64,000 bases of DNA from the NCBI GenBank assembly GCA_965217205.1, contig OZ244254.1:3453393-3517392 (forward strand), written 5' to 3'. Position numbers and translations under genes: made by a program. This document shows positions 27,160 to 36,462 of this stretch, piece by piece. Source of the stretch: Maricaulis sp947259345 (GTDB lineage Bacteria > Pseudomonadota > Alphaproteobacteria > Caulobacterales > Maricaulaceae). The notes below the pieces were generated by a model. The model searched no databases and was not told where the DNA came from. It saw only the letters and a program-made list of their open reading frames with translations. Positions within the stretch are counted from its first letter, which is position 1; each line of letters opens with the position of its first letter.

Positions 27160-28314
27160 ATGCGTATGATCTGGGCAAGTCTGGCCTTGGTGGCAGCGGT
27201 GATGACCGGGCCCGCAATCGGGCAGTCGGAAAGGCGCGCGCCAGAACTGGACACCGTGGCCGGGGGCCTTGAGTATCCCTGGAGCCTGGCCTTCCTGCCT
27301 GATGGCCGGATGCTTGTCACCGAGAAGCCCGGCCGCTTGCGCATTGTCACACCTGATGGTGACCTTTCCACCCCGGTCAGCGGTGTGCCCGACGTCCTCT
27401 GGTCCGGTCAGGGTGGGCTGCTGGACGTGGCATTGGCGCCGGACTTCGCGGATAATCAAGAGGTCTATCTGACCTGGAGTGCGGGTGAGCCGGACGACAA
27501 CACGCTCTATCTCGGTCGCGGTCGGTTTGAGGGCGAAGCCCTTCAGGACTTCGAAATTCTGTTCGAAGCTGCGCCGCACCGACAATCCAATGTCCATTAT
27601 GGCGGCCGGATCAGCTTTCTGCCCGGCAGCATTACGGATCATCGTGCCGATAGCCATGCGCCGGTTCCCGAAACGCTGGTGCTGGGCATTGGTGAAGGTT
27701 TCGATTTTCGCGAGCAGGCCCAGATTCCGTCCAGCCATCTCGGCAGTTTCGTTCGCCTGACCCTGGATGGCAGGCCGATGCCATCCCCGTTTGAAGGCGC
27801 CGCGCCCGGCGTTTTCTCGATCGGGCACCGCAATCCGCAAGCTGTGCTCTTCGACCCGGTCAGCGGCATACTCTATGCCAATGAGCACGGCCCGCGCGGT
27901 GGCGATGAGATCAATGTCCTGATCGAGGGCCGCAATTATGGTTGGCCGATTGTCAGCGAGGGCACGGACTATACCGGGGCGCTGGTGACGCCGTTTGAGG
28001 CCTATGCGGGCATGGCGGAACCCCTGCACGTCTGGACGCCCTCCATCGCGCCCGCTGGGATGGCGCTCTATCGCGGAGACATGTTCCCGGAATGGGAGGG
28101 CGACCTCCTCGTCGCGGCCCTGATCGCCGGCGATGCCGACACGCCGTCCGGCCATGTCCGTCGTGTCGATCTGCAGAGCGGTGAAGTCGTTGGTGAGGCG
28201 ATCCTCTTCGGTGAACTGGAAGCCCGCATCCGCGATGTCCGTGTGGCTCCGGATGGCGCGGTCTGGCTGCTCACTGACGAGGCGGACGGGCGCCTGGTCC
28301 GGGTGTCGCGTTAG
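27160..28314 (+). CDS. PQQ-dependent aldose sugar dehydrogenase, periplasmic
   Basis: A 384-residue protein with a signal peptide (about 1-22, ending A-I-G-Q). It resembles soluble aldose sugar dehydrogenases (YliI-like) of the beta-propeller glucose/sorbosone dehydrogenase family: Y-P-W-S-L-A-F-L-P-D-G at the start, Q-G-G-L-L-D-V-A-L-A-P-D-F, H-Y-G-G-R-I-S-F, I-G-H-R-N-P-Q and E-H-G-P-R-G-G-D-E-I-N. Those His and Arg residues lie where the family binds PQQ and sugar. The expected reaction is oxidation of aldoses to lactones in the periplasm, passing electrons to the respiratory chain. PQQ synthesis genes are not in this window. GGGAG precedes ATG 27160. Confidence 0.85.
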   Translation: MRMIWASLALVAAVMTGPAIGQSERRAPELDTVAGGLEYPWSLAFLPDGRMLVTEKPGRLRIVTPDGDLSTPVSGVPDVLWSGQGGLLDVALAPDFADNQEVYLTWSAGEPDDNTLYLGRGRFEGEALQDFEILFEAAPHRQSNVHYGGRISFLPGSITDHRADSHAPVPETLVLGIGEGFDFREQAQIPSSHLGSFVRLTLDGRPMPSPFEGAAPGVFSIGHRNPQAVLFDPVSGILYANEHGPRGGDEINVLIEGRNYGWPIVSEGTDYTGALVTPFEAYAGMAEPLHVWTPSIAPAGMALYRGDMFPEWEGDLLVAALIAGDADTPSGHVRRVDLQSGEVVGEAILFGELEARIRDVRVAPDGAVWLLTDEADGRLVRVSR

Positions 28315-28320
28315 AGCGGT

Positions 28321-31300
28321 TTATTCTGCCGGAGCCGGTTCGGCCGTCCCCGGCCCGCTGTCCTTGCGGGCGAAGCCGAAGAAGCCGGCCAGGCGGGACG
28401 GCGCGCCGAGCATGACCGGCGTGAGCAGCAGGGTCAGCAGGGTCGAGAAGCCCAGGCCCCAAACCACGGCCGAGGACAATTGCACCCACCATTCGCTGGC
28501 CGGACCGCCGATCGACAGCGTGCCGTGGGCAAAGTCGGCATTGATCTGGAAGACCATCGGCAAGAGGCCGAAAATCGTGGTGATCGTGGTCAGCATGACC
28601 GGTCGCAATCGCTGGGCTGCTGTCCGCACAATCGCCTCATCGACCGACATGCCGAGGCCGCGCAGGCGCTGGAAGGTGTCGATCAGGACGATATTGTTGT
28701 TCACGACAATCCCGGCCAGCGTCACCACGCCCGTGCCCAGGAAGAGGATGGAGATATAGGGAAAGGTCAGCATTACGCCGAGCAAGACCCCGATGACCGA
28801 CAGCACCACAGCCTGCAGGGTCAGCAGGACATGCCAGAAATTGTTGAACTGCCAGAGCAGGATGACCGCCATCATGAAGAGTGAGGCGGCCATGGCGCTG
28901 GCAAAGAAGGCGCCGGCCTCGGCATTCTCCTCGTCGGCACCGAGATAATTGACCTCGACCGAGCGCGGAATGGTGCCGTCGGCGATGCGGTCCGCAATGA
29001 AGCCGCGAAGGTCGGTCAACAGGATATTGCCGGCATAGCCTTCATCGGCATTGGCGCGAACAATGAGGACGCGCTTGCCGTCACGGCGCGAGATCGAGTC
29101 GAGGCGTTGGCGCGCTTCCCGGGTCACAAAATTGGAGATTGGCACGGCGCCGGTCTGGGTGTTCACACGCAGATCGTCGAGCCGTGAAATGTCGCGGTCG
29201 GCAGCGGGAAAGCGGACGCGGATATCGACTTCCTCATCGGCATCGTCCGGGCGGTAGCGGCCGACCAGTGTGCCTGTTGTGACCAGCTGCACGGCGGCGC
29301 CCAGCTGGGTCACGTCGGCGCCGTAGCGCCCGGCTTCCTCGCGGTCGACATCAAGCCGCCATTCCACGCCCGGCAGCGGCAGGGTGTCATCGATATCGAC
29401 CAGCCCGTCCATCTGGTCGACATAGCCGCGCACGAGACGAGTGGCTGCCTCCAGTGCCTCTGCATCATTCGAGCGCAGCTCGACCTGGATATCCTTGCCG
29501 ACCGGCGGTCCCTGCTGGAAGGGGCGGACCTCGATGATAACCCCGGGTATCCCGACCATGGCCTCGCGAATCTGCCGCTCGATCAGACGGCCATTGGGGC
29601 GTTGGCCAAAGGGTTCGAACTCGACAAAGATGCGCGCCACACTGTCCGCCGGTGCCGCACCGACGCCGTCGAAAGGCGAGCGGCCGGGCGGTGTGCCAGC
29701 GACGGTGTAATAGCCCTTGATCCCCTCAATGCCGGCCAGCCGGGTCTCGGCTTCCAGCGCCAGCTCATACTGCTCGGCCGGGGAGAGATTGCCGCGGGCC
29801 CGCACAAAGACATAAAGCTGCTCCGGCTCGGCATCGAGGAAGAATTCCGTGCGCATGTTCGAGGCGGTCGCGCCGAAGCTGAATACAACGCCGACGACAA
29901 TGGTGACCGCGGCGAGTGCGACCATGACCGGCCGTTTGACAAGCCGGGCGATCAGGCGAGCGTAATGGCCAGTGAGCCCGGGCAGGTCGGTGGGATCACC
30001 ATCTTCCTGGGCATTGAGATGCGCGACCGCGCTGTCGGTATCAACTACCCCGCCCTTGCGACCGAAGACCGAGCCCAGGGTCGGCAGAAATACAAGCGCC
30101 ATGACCAGGGCCGAGCTCAAAACGAAGATCAGGGTCAGTGGCAGGAAGGCCATGTACTGGCCCGGGATGGAATCCCAGAACAGGAAGGGCACGAAGGCCG
30201 CCAGTGTTGTCGCTGTGGACGAGACGATCGGCCAGAACATGCGCTTGCCGGCACTGGCATAGGCTTCCTTGCGAGTCGCGCCTTCGGCCAGTTTTCGGTC
30301 GGCATATTCGACGACGACGATGGCACCATCGACCAATAGACCGACCGCCAGGACCATGGCGAACATGACCATGAAATTGACGGTCAGCCCGTAGATGTCG
30401 AGCAGGAGAAAGGAGAAGAGGAAGCTGGATGGGATCGCGATGCCGACCAGCAGTGCCGAGCGCAGGCCCAGCGCCGCGACCACGATGATCAGGACCAGGA
30501 TGATGGCCAGCATGATCGAGGAAGTCAGGCTCTGCAGGCTGTCGCGGACATAGGTCGACAGGTCGAGGGAGAAATCGTGACGAATGGTTTCCGGCCAGGT
30601 CGCGGCAATCTCATTGGTCAGCGCGCGGACGGCAGCGGCGGTGTCCATGATATTCTCGCCGGAGCGGCGCACGACCTGGAGCGTATAGGCCGGGGCGCCG
30701 TTATAGCGGGCGAAACTGTCGGCATCCTTGAAGGTCCGGCGCACTGTGGCGACGTCCTGCAGGGTCACGACGGTATCGCCGGATCGGGTCAGGGGCAGGT
30801 TGAGCGCATCCTCTGCCTCTTCAAACAGGCCCGGCACCTTGACCTGAAAGCGCGCCTCGCCGCTGTCCAGTGAGCCGGCGGCGATCAGCCGATTATTGGA
30901 CTGCACCGCATTGAAGAGCTGGGCATAGGTGACGCCATAGGTTTCCAGCCGCGCCGGGTCGATGACGATTTCCAGCACTTCCTCACGCAGGCCCTGAATG
31001 TCGACCTGCAGGATTTGCGGCAGAGCCTCCAGCTCGTCCTCGAGGGCGCGGGCGGTACGGTAAAGGGCGCGCTCCGGCGCCTCACCATAGATCTGAACGG
31101 CAATGGTCGGGGCGAGCGCGGAATTGAATTCCTGAATGACCGGTTCGCGGACATCTTCCGGGTATTCCCGGCGCGCCATGTCGACGGCTTCACGGACATC
31201 GAGCACCGATTGGTCGGCGTCGAAGGGAACGTCGAACTCCGCCACCAGCGTGCCGGCGCCCAGGCTGGCCGTGCCATTGAGCTCTTCCAGGCCCTCGATC

Positions 31301-31521
31301 GCGCGCATCTCGGTTTCGGTCGGGCGGACGATCAGGCGTTCGGCGTCTTCCGGGGAAATCCCGTCGAGCGGTACGGCGACGATGACGAAGGGGAAGGGAA
31401 TGTCGGGGTCGGCTTCGCGCGGCAGTGTTGCGAAGGCGATCAGTCCGGCGATCAGCGCGCAGACGAAAATGGCCAGGATCATCCGCGCCCGGCCGATGGC
31501 GAAATCGACGAGACCGGTCAC
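28321..31521 (-). CDS. RND-family efflux pump, inner-membrane permease
   Basis: A 1066-residue protein with the AcrB/RND plan: one N-terminal membrane helix, a large periplasmic loop (about 35-330), six helices, a second large loop (about 560-860) and five or six final helices. TM4 carries G-L-L-V-D-G-A-I-V-V-V-E-Y with an acidic proton-relay residue. It starts with GTG inside a GTGA overlap with the adaptor gene upstream, so the two are translated together. No outer-membrane channel gene is adjacent, so a shared TolC is likely. Substrate cannot be read from the sequence; it is of the multidrug/hydrophobic type rather than the metal type found at 57708-60875. Confidence 0.9.
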   Translation of the reverse strand: MTGLVDFAIGRARMILAIFVCALIAGLIAFATLPREADPDIPFPFVIVAVPLDGISPEDAERLIVRPTETEMRAIEGLEELNGTASLGAGTLVAEFDVPFDADQSVLDVREAVDMARREYPEDVREPVIQEFNSALAPTIAVQIYGEAPERALYRTARALEDELEALPQILQVDIQGLREEVLEIVIDPARLETYGVTYAQLFNAVQSNNRLIAAGSLDSGEARFQVKVPGLFEEAEDALNLPLTRSGDTVVTLQDVATVRRTFKDADSFARYNGAPAYTLQVVRRSGENIMDTAAAVRALTNEIAATWPETIRHDFSLDLSTYVRDSLQSLTSSIMLAIILVLIIVVAALGLRSALLVGIAIPSSFLFSFLLLDIYGLTVNFMVMFAMVLAVGLLVDGAIVVVEYADRKLAEGATRKEAYASAGKRMFWPIVSSTATTLAAFVPFLFWDSIPGQYMAFLPLTLIFVLSSALVMALVFLPTLGSVFGRKGGVVDTDSAVAHLNAQEDGDPTDLPGLTGHYARLIARLVKRPVMVALAAVTIVVGVVFSFGATASNMRTEFFLDAEPEQLYVFVRARGNLSPAEQYELALEAETRLAGIEGIKGYYTVAGTPPGRSPFDGVGAAPADSVARIFVEFEPFGQRPNGRLIERQIREAMVGIPGVIIEVRPFQQGPPVGKDIQVELRSNDAEALEAATRLVRGYVDQMDGLVDIDDTLPLPGVEWRLDVDREEAGRYGADVTQLGAAVQLVTTGTLVGRYRPDDADEEVDIRVRFPAADRDISRLDDLRVNTQTGAVPISNFVTREARQRLDSISRRDGKRVLIVRANADEGYAGNILLTDLRGFIADRIADGTIPRSVEVNYLGADEENAEAGAFFASAMAASLFMMAVILLWQFNNFWHVLLTLQAVVLSVIGVLLGVMLTFPYISILFLGTGVVTLAGIVVNNNIVLIDTFQRLRGLGMSVDEAIVRTAAQRLRPVMLTTITTIFGLLPMVFQINADFAHGTLSIGGPASEWWVQLSSAVVWGLGFSTLLTLLLTPVMLGAPSRLAGFFGFARKDSGPGTAEPAPAE

Positions 31522-32591
31522 CGGCTCGCTCCCTCCTCACGCACCTCGACACGCGTGCCATCCGATACAAAGTCCTGTCCGAGCACGATGATCTGTGCCG
31601 TGTCCGGCAATCCGCTCACCCAGACCTGCTCGCCATCATCGCTGAGGAGCTCGATCGGGAGAAAACGGACCGTGTCGCCATTTTCGATGATCCGCACGCC
31701 CAGATCGCCGTCGGAGTTCAATGCGAGGATGGACGCCGGCACGCGGTGGGCCGGTTCCAGCGGCAGGTTGAGGCGGATTTCAGCCGTAATGCCGGAGCGG
31801 ATTGCGCCATCCGGATTGGGCACTTCCAGCTCGACCCGGAAGGTCCGGGTTGCCGGATTGGCGCGGCGTTCCACAAAGCGGATCGTCCCGTCGACCTGCT
31901 GTCCGCTGAGCAGGCGTGCACTGCCAGGCATGCCCGGTTGCAAGGCCATCACATCGCGCTCGGCGACTTCCGCGATGACCAGGATGGGGTCGAGCTGAAG
32001 GACCGTGCCGCACGGATCGCCGGTTCGCAGGAAGTCACCGATTTCGGCATCGCGCCCGTCGAAATAACCGTCGAAGGGGACACGCAATTCGATATTGGCC
32101 AATTCTTCCCGGGCGGCGCGAAGCTGGGCGCGGGCCGCGTCGCGAGCGGCCTCCATTGCGGCGACCTGGTTGGAGGAGCGGTGGCCGCGCGCCATCAGTT
32201 CGACGGCGGCGTCATATTCCAGCTGGCGGGCGCGCAAATCGGCTTCGGCCTGATCGACGCCGGCGGCGCGGGCATCGACGTCGAGCCGGCAGATGACATC
32301 GCCGGCCGAGACCGGGCTGCCTTCCTGGATGGGGGCTTCGACCACGCGGCCGCCGGTTTCGGCGCGGACAGTCACGGCGCGGATCGTCTCGGTCCGGCCG
32401 CGCAGGCGCAGCTCGGCCGGGCGCGGCGAGGCAGTGACCGTCCGGGTGACGACTTCAAACAGTGGGTGCGTGCTTGAGGCTTCGTCCGGCTGGATGACGG
32501 CGTCGCTGCGCAGGGCGGTTCCAACCGTGAACAGCAACACCACGGCCAGAAAGATGCCGGCCGCATAAAGGTAGGACGAATTGAACTTCAT
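31518..32591 (-). CDS. RND efflux periplasmic adaptor (HlyD/AcrA-like membrane fusion protein)
   Basis: A 357-residue adaptor. It opens with a membrane anchor (residues about 5-25, Y-L-Y-A-A-G-I-F-L-A-V-V), followed by a lipoyl half-motif (E-T-G-G-R-V-V-E-A-P-I-Q-E-G), a short coiled-coil hairpin (V-D-Q-A-E-A-D-L-R-A-R-Q-L), the second lipoyl half (I-E-L-R-V-P-F-D-G-Y) and beta-barrel domains. It bridges the downstream RND pump to an outer-membrane channel. ATG 32591 is chosen because it places the anchor at the N terminus; a GTG at 32651 would add twenty polar residues. The 135-base gap upstream separates it from the flavoprotein gene and should hold its promoter. Confidence 0.86.
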   Translation of the reverse strand: MKFNSSYLYAAGIFLAVVLLFTVGTALRSDAVIQPDEASSTHPLFEVVTRTVTASPRPAELRLRGRTETIRAVTVRAETGGRVVEAPIQEGSPVSAGDVICRLDVDARAAGVDQAEADLRARQLEYDAAVELMARGHRSSNQVAAMEAARDAARAQLRAAREELANIELRVPFDGYFDGRDAEIGDFLRTGDPCGTVLQLDPILVIAEVAERDVMALQPGMPGSARLLSGQQVDGTIRFVERRANPATRTFRVELEVPNPDGAIRSGITAEIRLNLPLEPAHRVPASILALNSDGDLGVRIIENGDTVRFLPIELLSDDGEQVWVSGLPDTAQIIVLGQDFVSDGTRVEVREEGASR

Positions 32592-32726
32592 GACCAAATC
32601 TGTCTCGTCGGAAACGGTCGACGCGTCGCCCGGCCAGCGAACGTCGTTCACTTTCCCTAGAGATACCCCCCATCCCGTTTCATGGCGAGAACAAATCCGC
32701 GAAATGTCCTCGCCCAGTCTTTTTTG

Positions 32727-33908
32727 TCACACGACCTGACCGGCAGACCAGCCGGACGACCATGCCCACTGGAAGTTGTATCCGCCAAGCCAGCCCGTAA
32801 CGTCAACAACTTCGCCGATAAAATGCAGGCCGGGCACGTTTCGCGCAGCCATGGTGCGACTGTCCAGGCCCGCCGTATCGACCCCGCCCAGCGTCACTTC
32901 GGCTGTGCGATAGCCTTCCGAGCCCGTCGGTGTCAGCGGCCAGGCTTCCAGTCGATCGGCAAAGGCCCTCAGGCGCCTGTCGGACTGGTCGGCCAGATTG
33001 CCGGTAATCGCCGCCTCCTCGACCAGCATCAGGGCGAGACGTTTGGGCAGGTGCTCGGCCAGCGCGGTCTGCACCGCCTGTCGGCCATTGGCCTGCCGCG
33101 CCTCGCGCAGGAGGGCGTAGAAGTCCAGATCCGGGCGAAGGTGAAGGCGGATATCGTCGCCTTCGCGCCAATAGGAGGATATCTGCAGGATCGCCGGCCC
33201 GGACAGGCCACGATGGGTGAAGAGCATGGCCTCTTCGAACCGGATCCTGTCGTGACAGGCAACCCCGTCCACAGCGACTCCGGCCAGGGGCTTGAACCGC
33301 TCCAGCGTGTCGGGGTCAAAGGTCAGCGGCACCAGTCCCGGGCGGGTCTCGACGAGGTCGAGCCCGAATTGGCGCGCGATATCATAGCCAAACCCGGTCG
33401 CGCCCATTTTCGGAATGGATTTGCCGCCCGAGGCAATGACCAGGGAGGTCGCGTCCAGCTTTGAGCCGTCCGACAGCGCAATGGCAAAGCCTTCGCCCTT
33501 GCGCTCGACCGACGTCACCGCGGTTGACAGGCGCAGCTCGCCACCCGTCTGGCGCAGGTCTTTCAACAAAGCAGTGATGATGTCCTTGGCCGAATGGTCG
33601 CAGAAGAGCTGCCCCAGCGTTTTCTCGTGCCAGGCAATGCCGTGCCGGTTGACCCAGTCGACGAAGTCCCACTGGGTGTAGCGCTTGAGCGCCGACTTGG
33701 CGAAATGCCGGTTCTGCGACAGGAAATTCTCGGCTGTCGCGTGCATGTTGGTGAAGTTGCAGCGGCCGCCGCCAGAGATGCGGATCTTTTCGGCCGGGGC
33801 CTTTGCATGCTCGATCAAGGTGACCGAGCGACCGCGCTTGCCGGCCTCGATGGCGCACATCAGGCCGGCGGCGCCAGCGCCGATAATGACGACATCGCGG
33901 GCTGCCAT
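32727..33908 (-). CDS. FAD-dependent oxidoreductase of the HI0933/YhiN family
   Basis: A 393-residue flavoprotein. The N terminus has the dinucleotide-binding motif V-I-I-G-A-G-A-A-G-L-M-C and, near residue 47, the family block S-G-G-G-R-C-N-F-T-N. The C-terminal region contains G-L-H-F-I-G-E-V-V-D-V-T-G-W-L-G-G-Y-N-F-Q-W-A, the usual family ending that closes the FAD site. Members are often annotated as aminoacetone oxidase-like or BaiN-like proteins, but the physiological substrate is not established. It is followed 3 bases upstream in coordinates by the hydrolase gene on the same strand (33912-34850), so the two are likely co-transcribed. Confidence 0.86.
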   Translation of the reverse strand: MAARDVVIIGAGAAGLMCAIEAGKRGRSVTLIEHAKAPAEKIRISGGGRCNFTNMHATAENFLSQNRHFAKSALKRYTQWDFVDWVNRHGIAWHEKTLGQLFCDHSAKDIITALLKDLRQTGGELRLSTAVTSVERKGEGFAIALSDGSKLDATSLVIASGGKSIPKMGATGFGYDIARQFGLDLVETRPGLVPLTFDPDTLERFKPLAGVAVDGVACHDRIRFEEAMLFTHRGLSGPAILQISSYWREGDDIRLHLRPDLDFYALLREARQANGRQAVQTALAEHLPKRLALMLVEEAAITGNLADQSDRRLRAFADRLEAWPLTPTGSEGYRTAEVTLGGVDTAGLDSRTMAARNVPGLHFIGEVVDVTGWLGGYNFQWAWSSGWSAGQVV

Positions 33909-33911
33909 GGA

Positions 33912-34850
33912 TCAGCCGGTGACCCGGTCGAGCCAGTCGGCGAAGGCGTCGATCTGGGCATCGCGGCCGATCTCGTTCATCGTCTCGTGGCGGAAATCCT
34001 TGAGCACTTCCAGACGGACATCGGTGAGCCCGGCTTTCTTCAGGCGCTTGGCCAGGGCCTCCATGGATTTGCCGCCCTCGGTCGCCGGGTCCTTCGAGCC
34101 TGCGATCAGATGCATTGGCAACGCCTTGGGCAGGGCGGCCAGATGGCGGTCATCCTCGGCATAGGCGACACCGGACAGGAAATCGCGCCAGAGCGAGACC
34201 GTGGACGGCCAGCCGCAGACCGGATCATTGACATAGGCGTCCACCTCATCCGTGTCGCGCGACAGCCAGTCGGCATCGCTGCGGCCTTCCGGGAAGCGCT
34301 TGTTCCAGGCCTTGAAGGTGAGATTGTCCAGCGTATGGCTGGTCGCCAGCTTGCCGCCACCGAACAGGGCTTCAAAAAAGAGCACGATTCGCATCACGCC
34401 CTTCAGGCCGCCCAGCGCCATATTGCCGTTCCAGATCGCCGCCGCGGTGACGCTGTCGGGGGCTCTCAGGATATGGTTGAAGGCGATCACCGAGCCCATG
34501 GAATGGCCGAAGATCACCAGAGGCAGGCCGGGCCAGCGACGACGCGCCTCGGCGTGAACCGCGCCGACATCCTGCATCAGCTTGTCCCAGCCATTCTCGT
34601 CGGCAAAGCGGCGCGGACCCCCATCAGCGGCCTCGGTCGCGCCATGGCCGCGATGATCCTGGGCCATGACATGATAGCCGCGCCGGGACAGCTGGTCAGC
34701 CATGCGGGCATAGCGTCCGGCATGTTCGGCGAGGCCGTGATTGATATGGACAATGCCGCGCGGCGTGCCTTCGGCATCCTGGGCATAGATCGCCAGATTG
34801 GCGCCGCTGGGGCTGGCCAGCCGCTCGAGCCTGAATGTCGCGTCGCTCAT
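33912..34850 (-). CDS. Alpha/beta hydrolase, monoacylglycerol lipase/lysophospholipase-like
   Basis: A 312-residue hydrolase of the serine-aminopeptidase S33/PldB group. Visible are I-N-H-G-L-A-E-H-A-G-R-Y near residue 40 (oxyanion side), D-H-R-G-H-G (about 75) and the nucleophile elbow F-G-H-S-M-G-S (about 115). A late acidic residue in I-A-G-S-K-D-P-A-T and the final His in K-D-F-R-H-E-T-M-N-E complete a Ser-Asp-His triad. No signal peptide, so it should act in the cytosol on monoacylglycerols or lysophospholipids. GGGAGG precedes ATG 34850. It is divergent from glpK; a link through glycerol release is possible but is only an inference from position. Confidence 0.85.
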   Translation of the reverse strand: MSDATFRLERLASPSGANLAIYAQDAEGTPRGIVHINHGLAEHAGRYARMADQLSRRGYHVMAQDHRGHGATEAADGGPRRFADENGWDKLMQDVGAVHAEARRRWPGLPLVIFGHSMGSVIAFNHILRAPDSVTAAAIWNGNMALGGLKGVMRIVLFFEALFGGGKLATSHTLDNLTFKAWNKRFPEGRSDADWLSRDTDEVDAYVNDPVCGWPSTVSLWRDFLSGVAYAEDDRHLAALPKALPMHLIAGSKDPATEGGKSMEALAKRLKKAGLTDVRLEVLKDFRHETMNEIGRDAQIDAFADWLDRVTG

Positions 34851-34965
34851 GCATCCTCCCGTTTGGGGTGAACCTAACGCGTTTTCTCGGCCGCCGTCAG
34901 GGCTATAGTCACTCGACGGGCGGGACAGGCCGCAATCAGACCGGCCGCGATCGGGGAGGATGGCG

Positions 34966-36462
34966 ATGTTTTCCAAACACAAGGCGCTGCTGGCGATCGA
35001 CCAGGGCACGACGAGTTCGCGGGCTGTGGTCTTCTCGCCCGAGGGCGAGGTCATCTGCACCGCCCAGCGCGAGTTCGAGCAGATCTATCCCAGGCCCGGC
35101 TGGGTCGAACATGATGCTGACGTGATCTGGGCCACCGTCCGGGCGACGGCCCGCGAAGCGCTCGCCGCGGCGGAAAAGGCCGGTTGGCGGGCCGAGGCGA
35201 TCGGCATCACCAATCAGCGCGAAACGACGCTGGTCTGGGACCGGGCGACGGGCGAAGCCATCCATAACGCCATCGTCTGGCAGGACCGGCGCACCGCCGA
35301 TACTTGCGCCGCCCTGCGTCAGGCCGGCCATGCCGAGCGGGTCTCCGAGCGCACCGGCCTGGTGCTCGATCCTTATTTCTCGGCCACCAAGATTGCCTGG
35401 GTCCTCGACCATGTGGACGGGGCCCGTGCCCGGGCCGAGGCGGGCGAGCTGGCCTTCGGCACCGTCGATAGCTGGCTGATCTGGAAACTCACCGGCGGCG
35501 CACTTCACGTCACCGATGCGACCAATGCCAGCCGGACCGCGCTCTATGATATCAGCGCCAATCGCTGGGACCCGGACCTGCTGGACCTGTTCAATGTGCC
35601 GGCCGCCCTGCTTCCGGAGGTGCGCGACAGTGCCGGTGATTTCGGGACGGCTGAAAAGACCGTGCTGGGCCGCGAACTGGCGATCTGCGGCGTGGCGGGT
35701 GACCAGCAATCGGCGGCCATCGGCCAGGTCTGCCTGGAGCCCGGGGAGATGAAATCGACCTATGGCACGGGCGCCTTCCTGCTGATCAATACCGGCGACA
35801 AGCCCGTCCGCTCGAAGAACAAGCTCCTGGCCACGATCGCCTATCGTATCGCTGGCGAAACGACTTATGCGCTGGAAGGCTCGGTCCTGTCGGCAGGGGC
35901 CACAGTGCAATGGCTGCGCGACGGTCTCGGCCTGATCGCCAAGGCCTCGGAAATCGAAGCGCTGGCGGAGAGTGCGGACCCCGACAGCGGTGTCTATCTC
36001 GTGCCGGCCTTTACTGGTCTGGGCGCGCCCTACTGGGATGCCGAGGCCCGTGGTGCCCTGGTCGGGCTGACGCGCGGATCGGGCCGGGCCGAGATTGCCC
36101 GGGCGGCGCTGGACAGTTCGGTCCACCAGACCTGCGACCTGCTCGACGCCATGGCCGCCGACGGAGTCGAGGCGCGCAGTCTGCGGGTTGATGGCGGCAT
36201 GGCGCGAAACAATGCCTTCCTTCAGCGCCTCGCCGATCTGACCGGGATCGAGACCGTCCGCCCGGCCAGCGTCGAGGCCACCGCCTGGGGGGCGGCCTTC
36301 CTGGCCGGTCTGGGCTGTGGCCTGTTTGCCTCCCTCGAGGATGGCCGCAAGGTGTGGAGCGCTGATCGCAGCTTTGCGCCGGGCGGTGATGCCGCTCGCC
36401 GCGCCGCCGATCGCAAGGGCTGGCACGAGGCCGTGGCGCGGGTCCGGTCCGACGCGGTCTAG
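34966..36462 (+). CDS. glpK: Glycerol kinase
   Basis: A 498-residue FGGY-family kinase that phosphorylates glycerol to sn-glycerol-3-phosphate in the cytosol. Motifs include A-I-D-Q-G-T-T-S-S-R-A-V-V-F at the N terminus, G-W-V-E-H-D, I-T-N-Q-R-E-T-T, W-Q-D-R-R-T-A-D, D-S-W-L-I-W-K-L-T-G-G and the FGGY C-terminal blocks G-A-P-Y-W-D-A-E-A-R-G and L-R-V-D-G-G-M-A-R-N-N. Length is normal. The GGGGAGGA box lies five bases before ATG 34966, better placed than for ATG 34960, which it overlaps. The neighbouring lipase-like gene could supply glycerol. The stop overlaps the convergent metB gene by four bases. Confidence 0.95.
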   Translation: MFSKHKALLAIDQGTTSSRAVVFSPEGEVICTAQREFEQIYPRPGWVEHDADVIWATVRATAREALAAAEKAGWRAEAIGITNQRETTLVWDRATGEAIHNAIVWQDRRTADTCAALRQAGHAERVSERTGLVLDPYFSATKIAWVLDHVDGARARAEAGELAFGTVDSWLIWKLTGGALHVTDATNASRTALYDISANRWDPDLLDLFNVPAALLPEVRDSAGDFGTAEKTVLGRELAICGVAGDQQSAAIGQVCLEPGEMKSTYGTGAFLLINTGDKPVRSKNKLLATIAYRIAGETTYALEGSVLSAGATVQWLRDGLGLIAKASEIEALAESADPDSGVYLVPAFTGLGAPYWDAEARGALVGLTRGSGRAEIARAALDSSVHQTCDLLDAMAADGVEARSLRVDGGMARNNAFLQRLADLTGIETVRPASVEATAWGAAFLAGLGCGLFASLEDGRKVWSADRSFAPGGDAARRAADRKGWHEAVARVRSDAV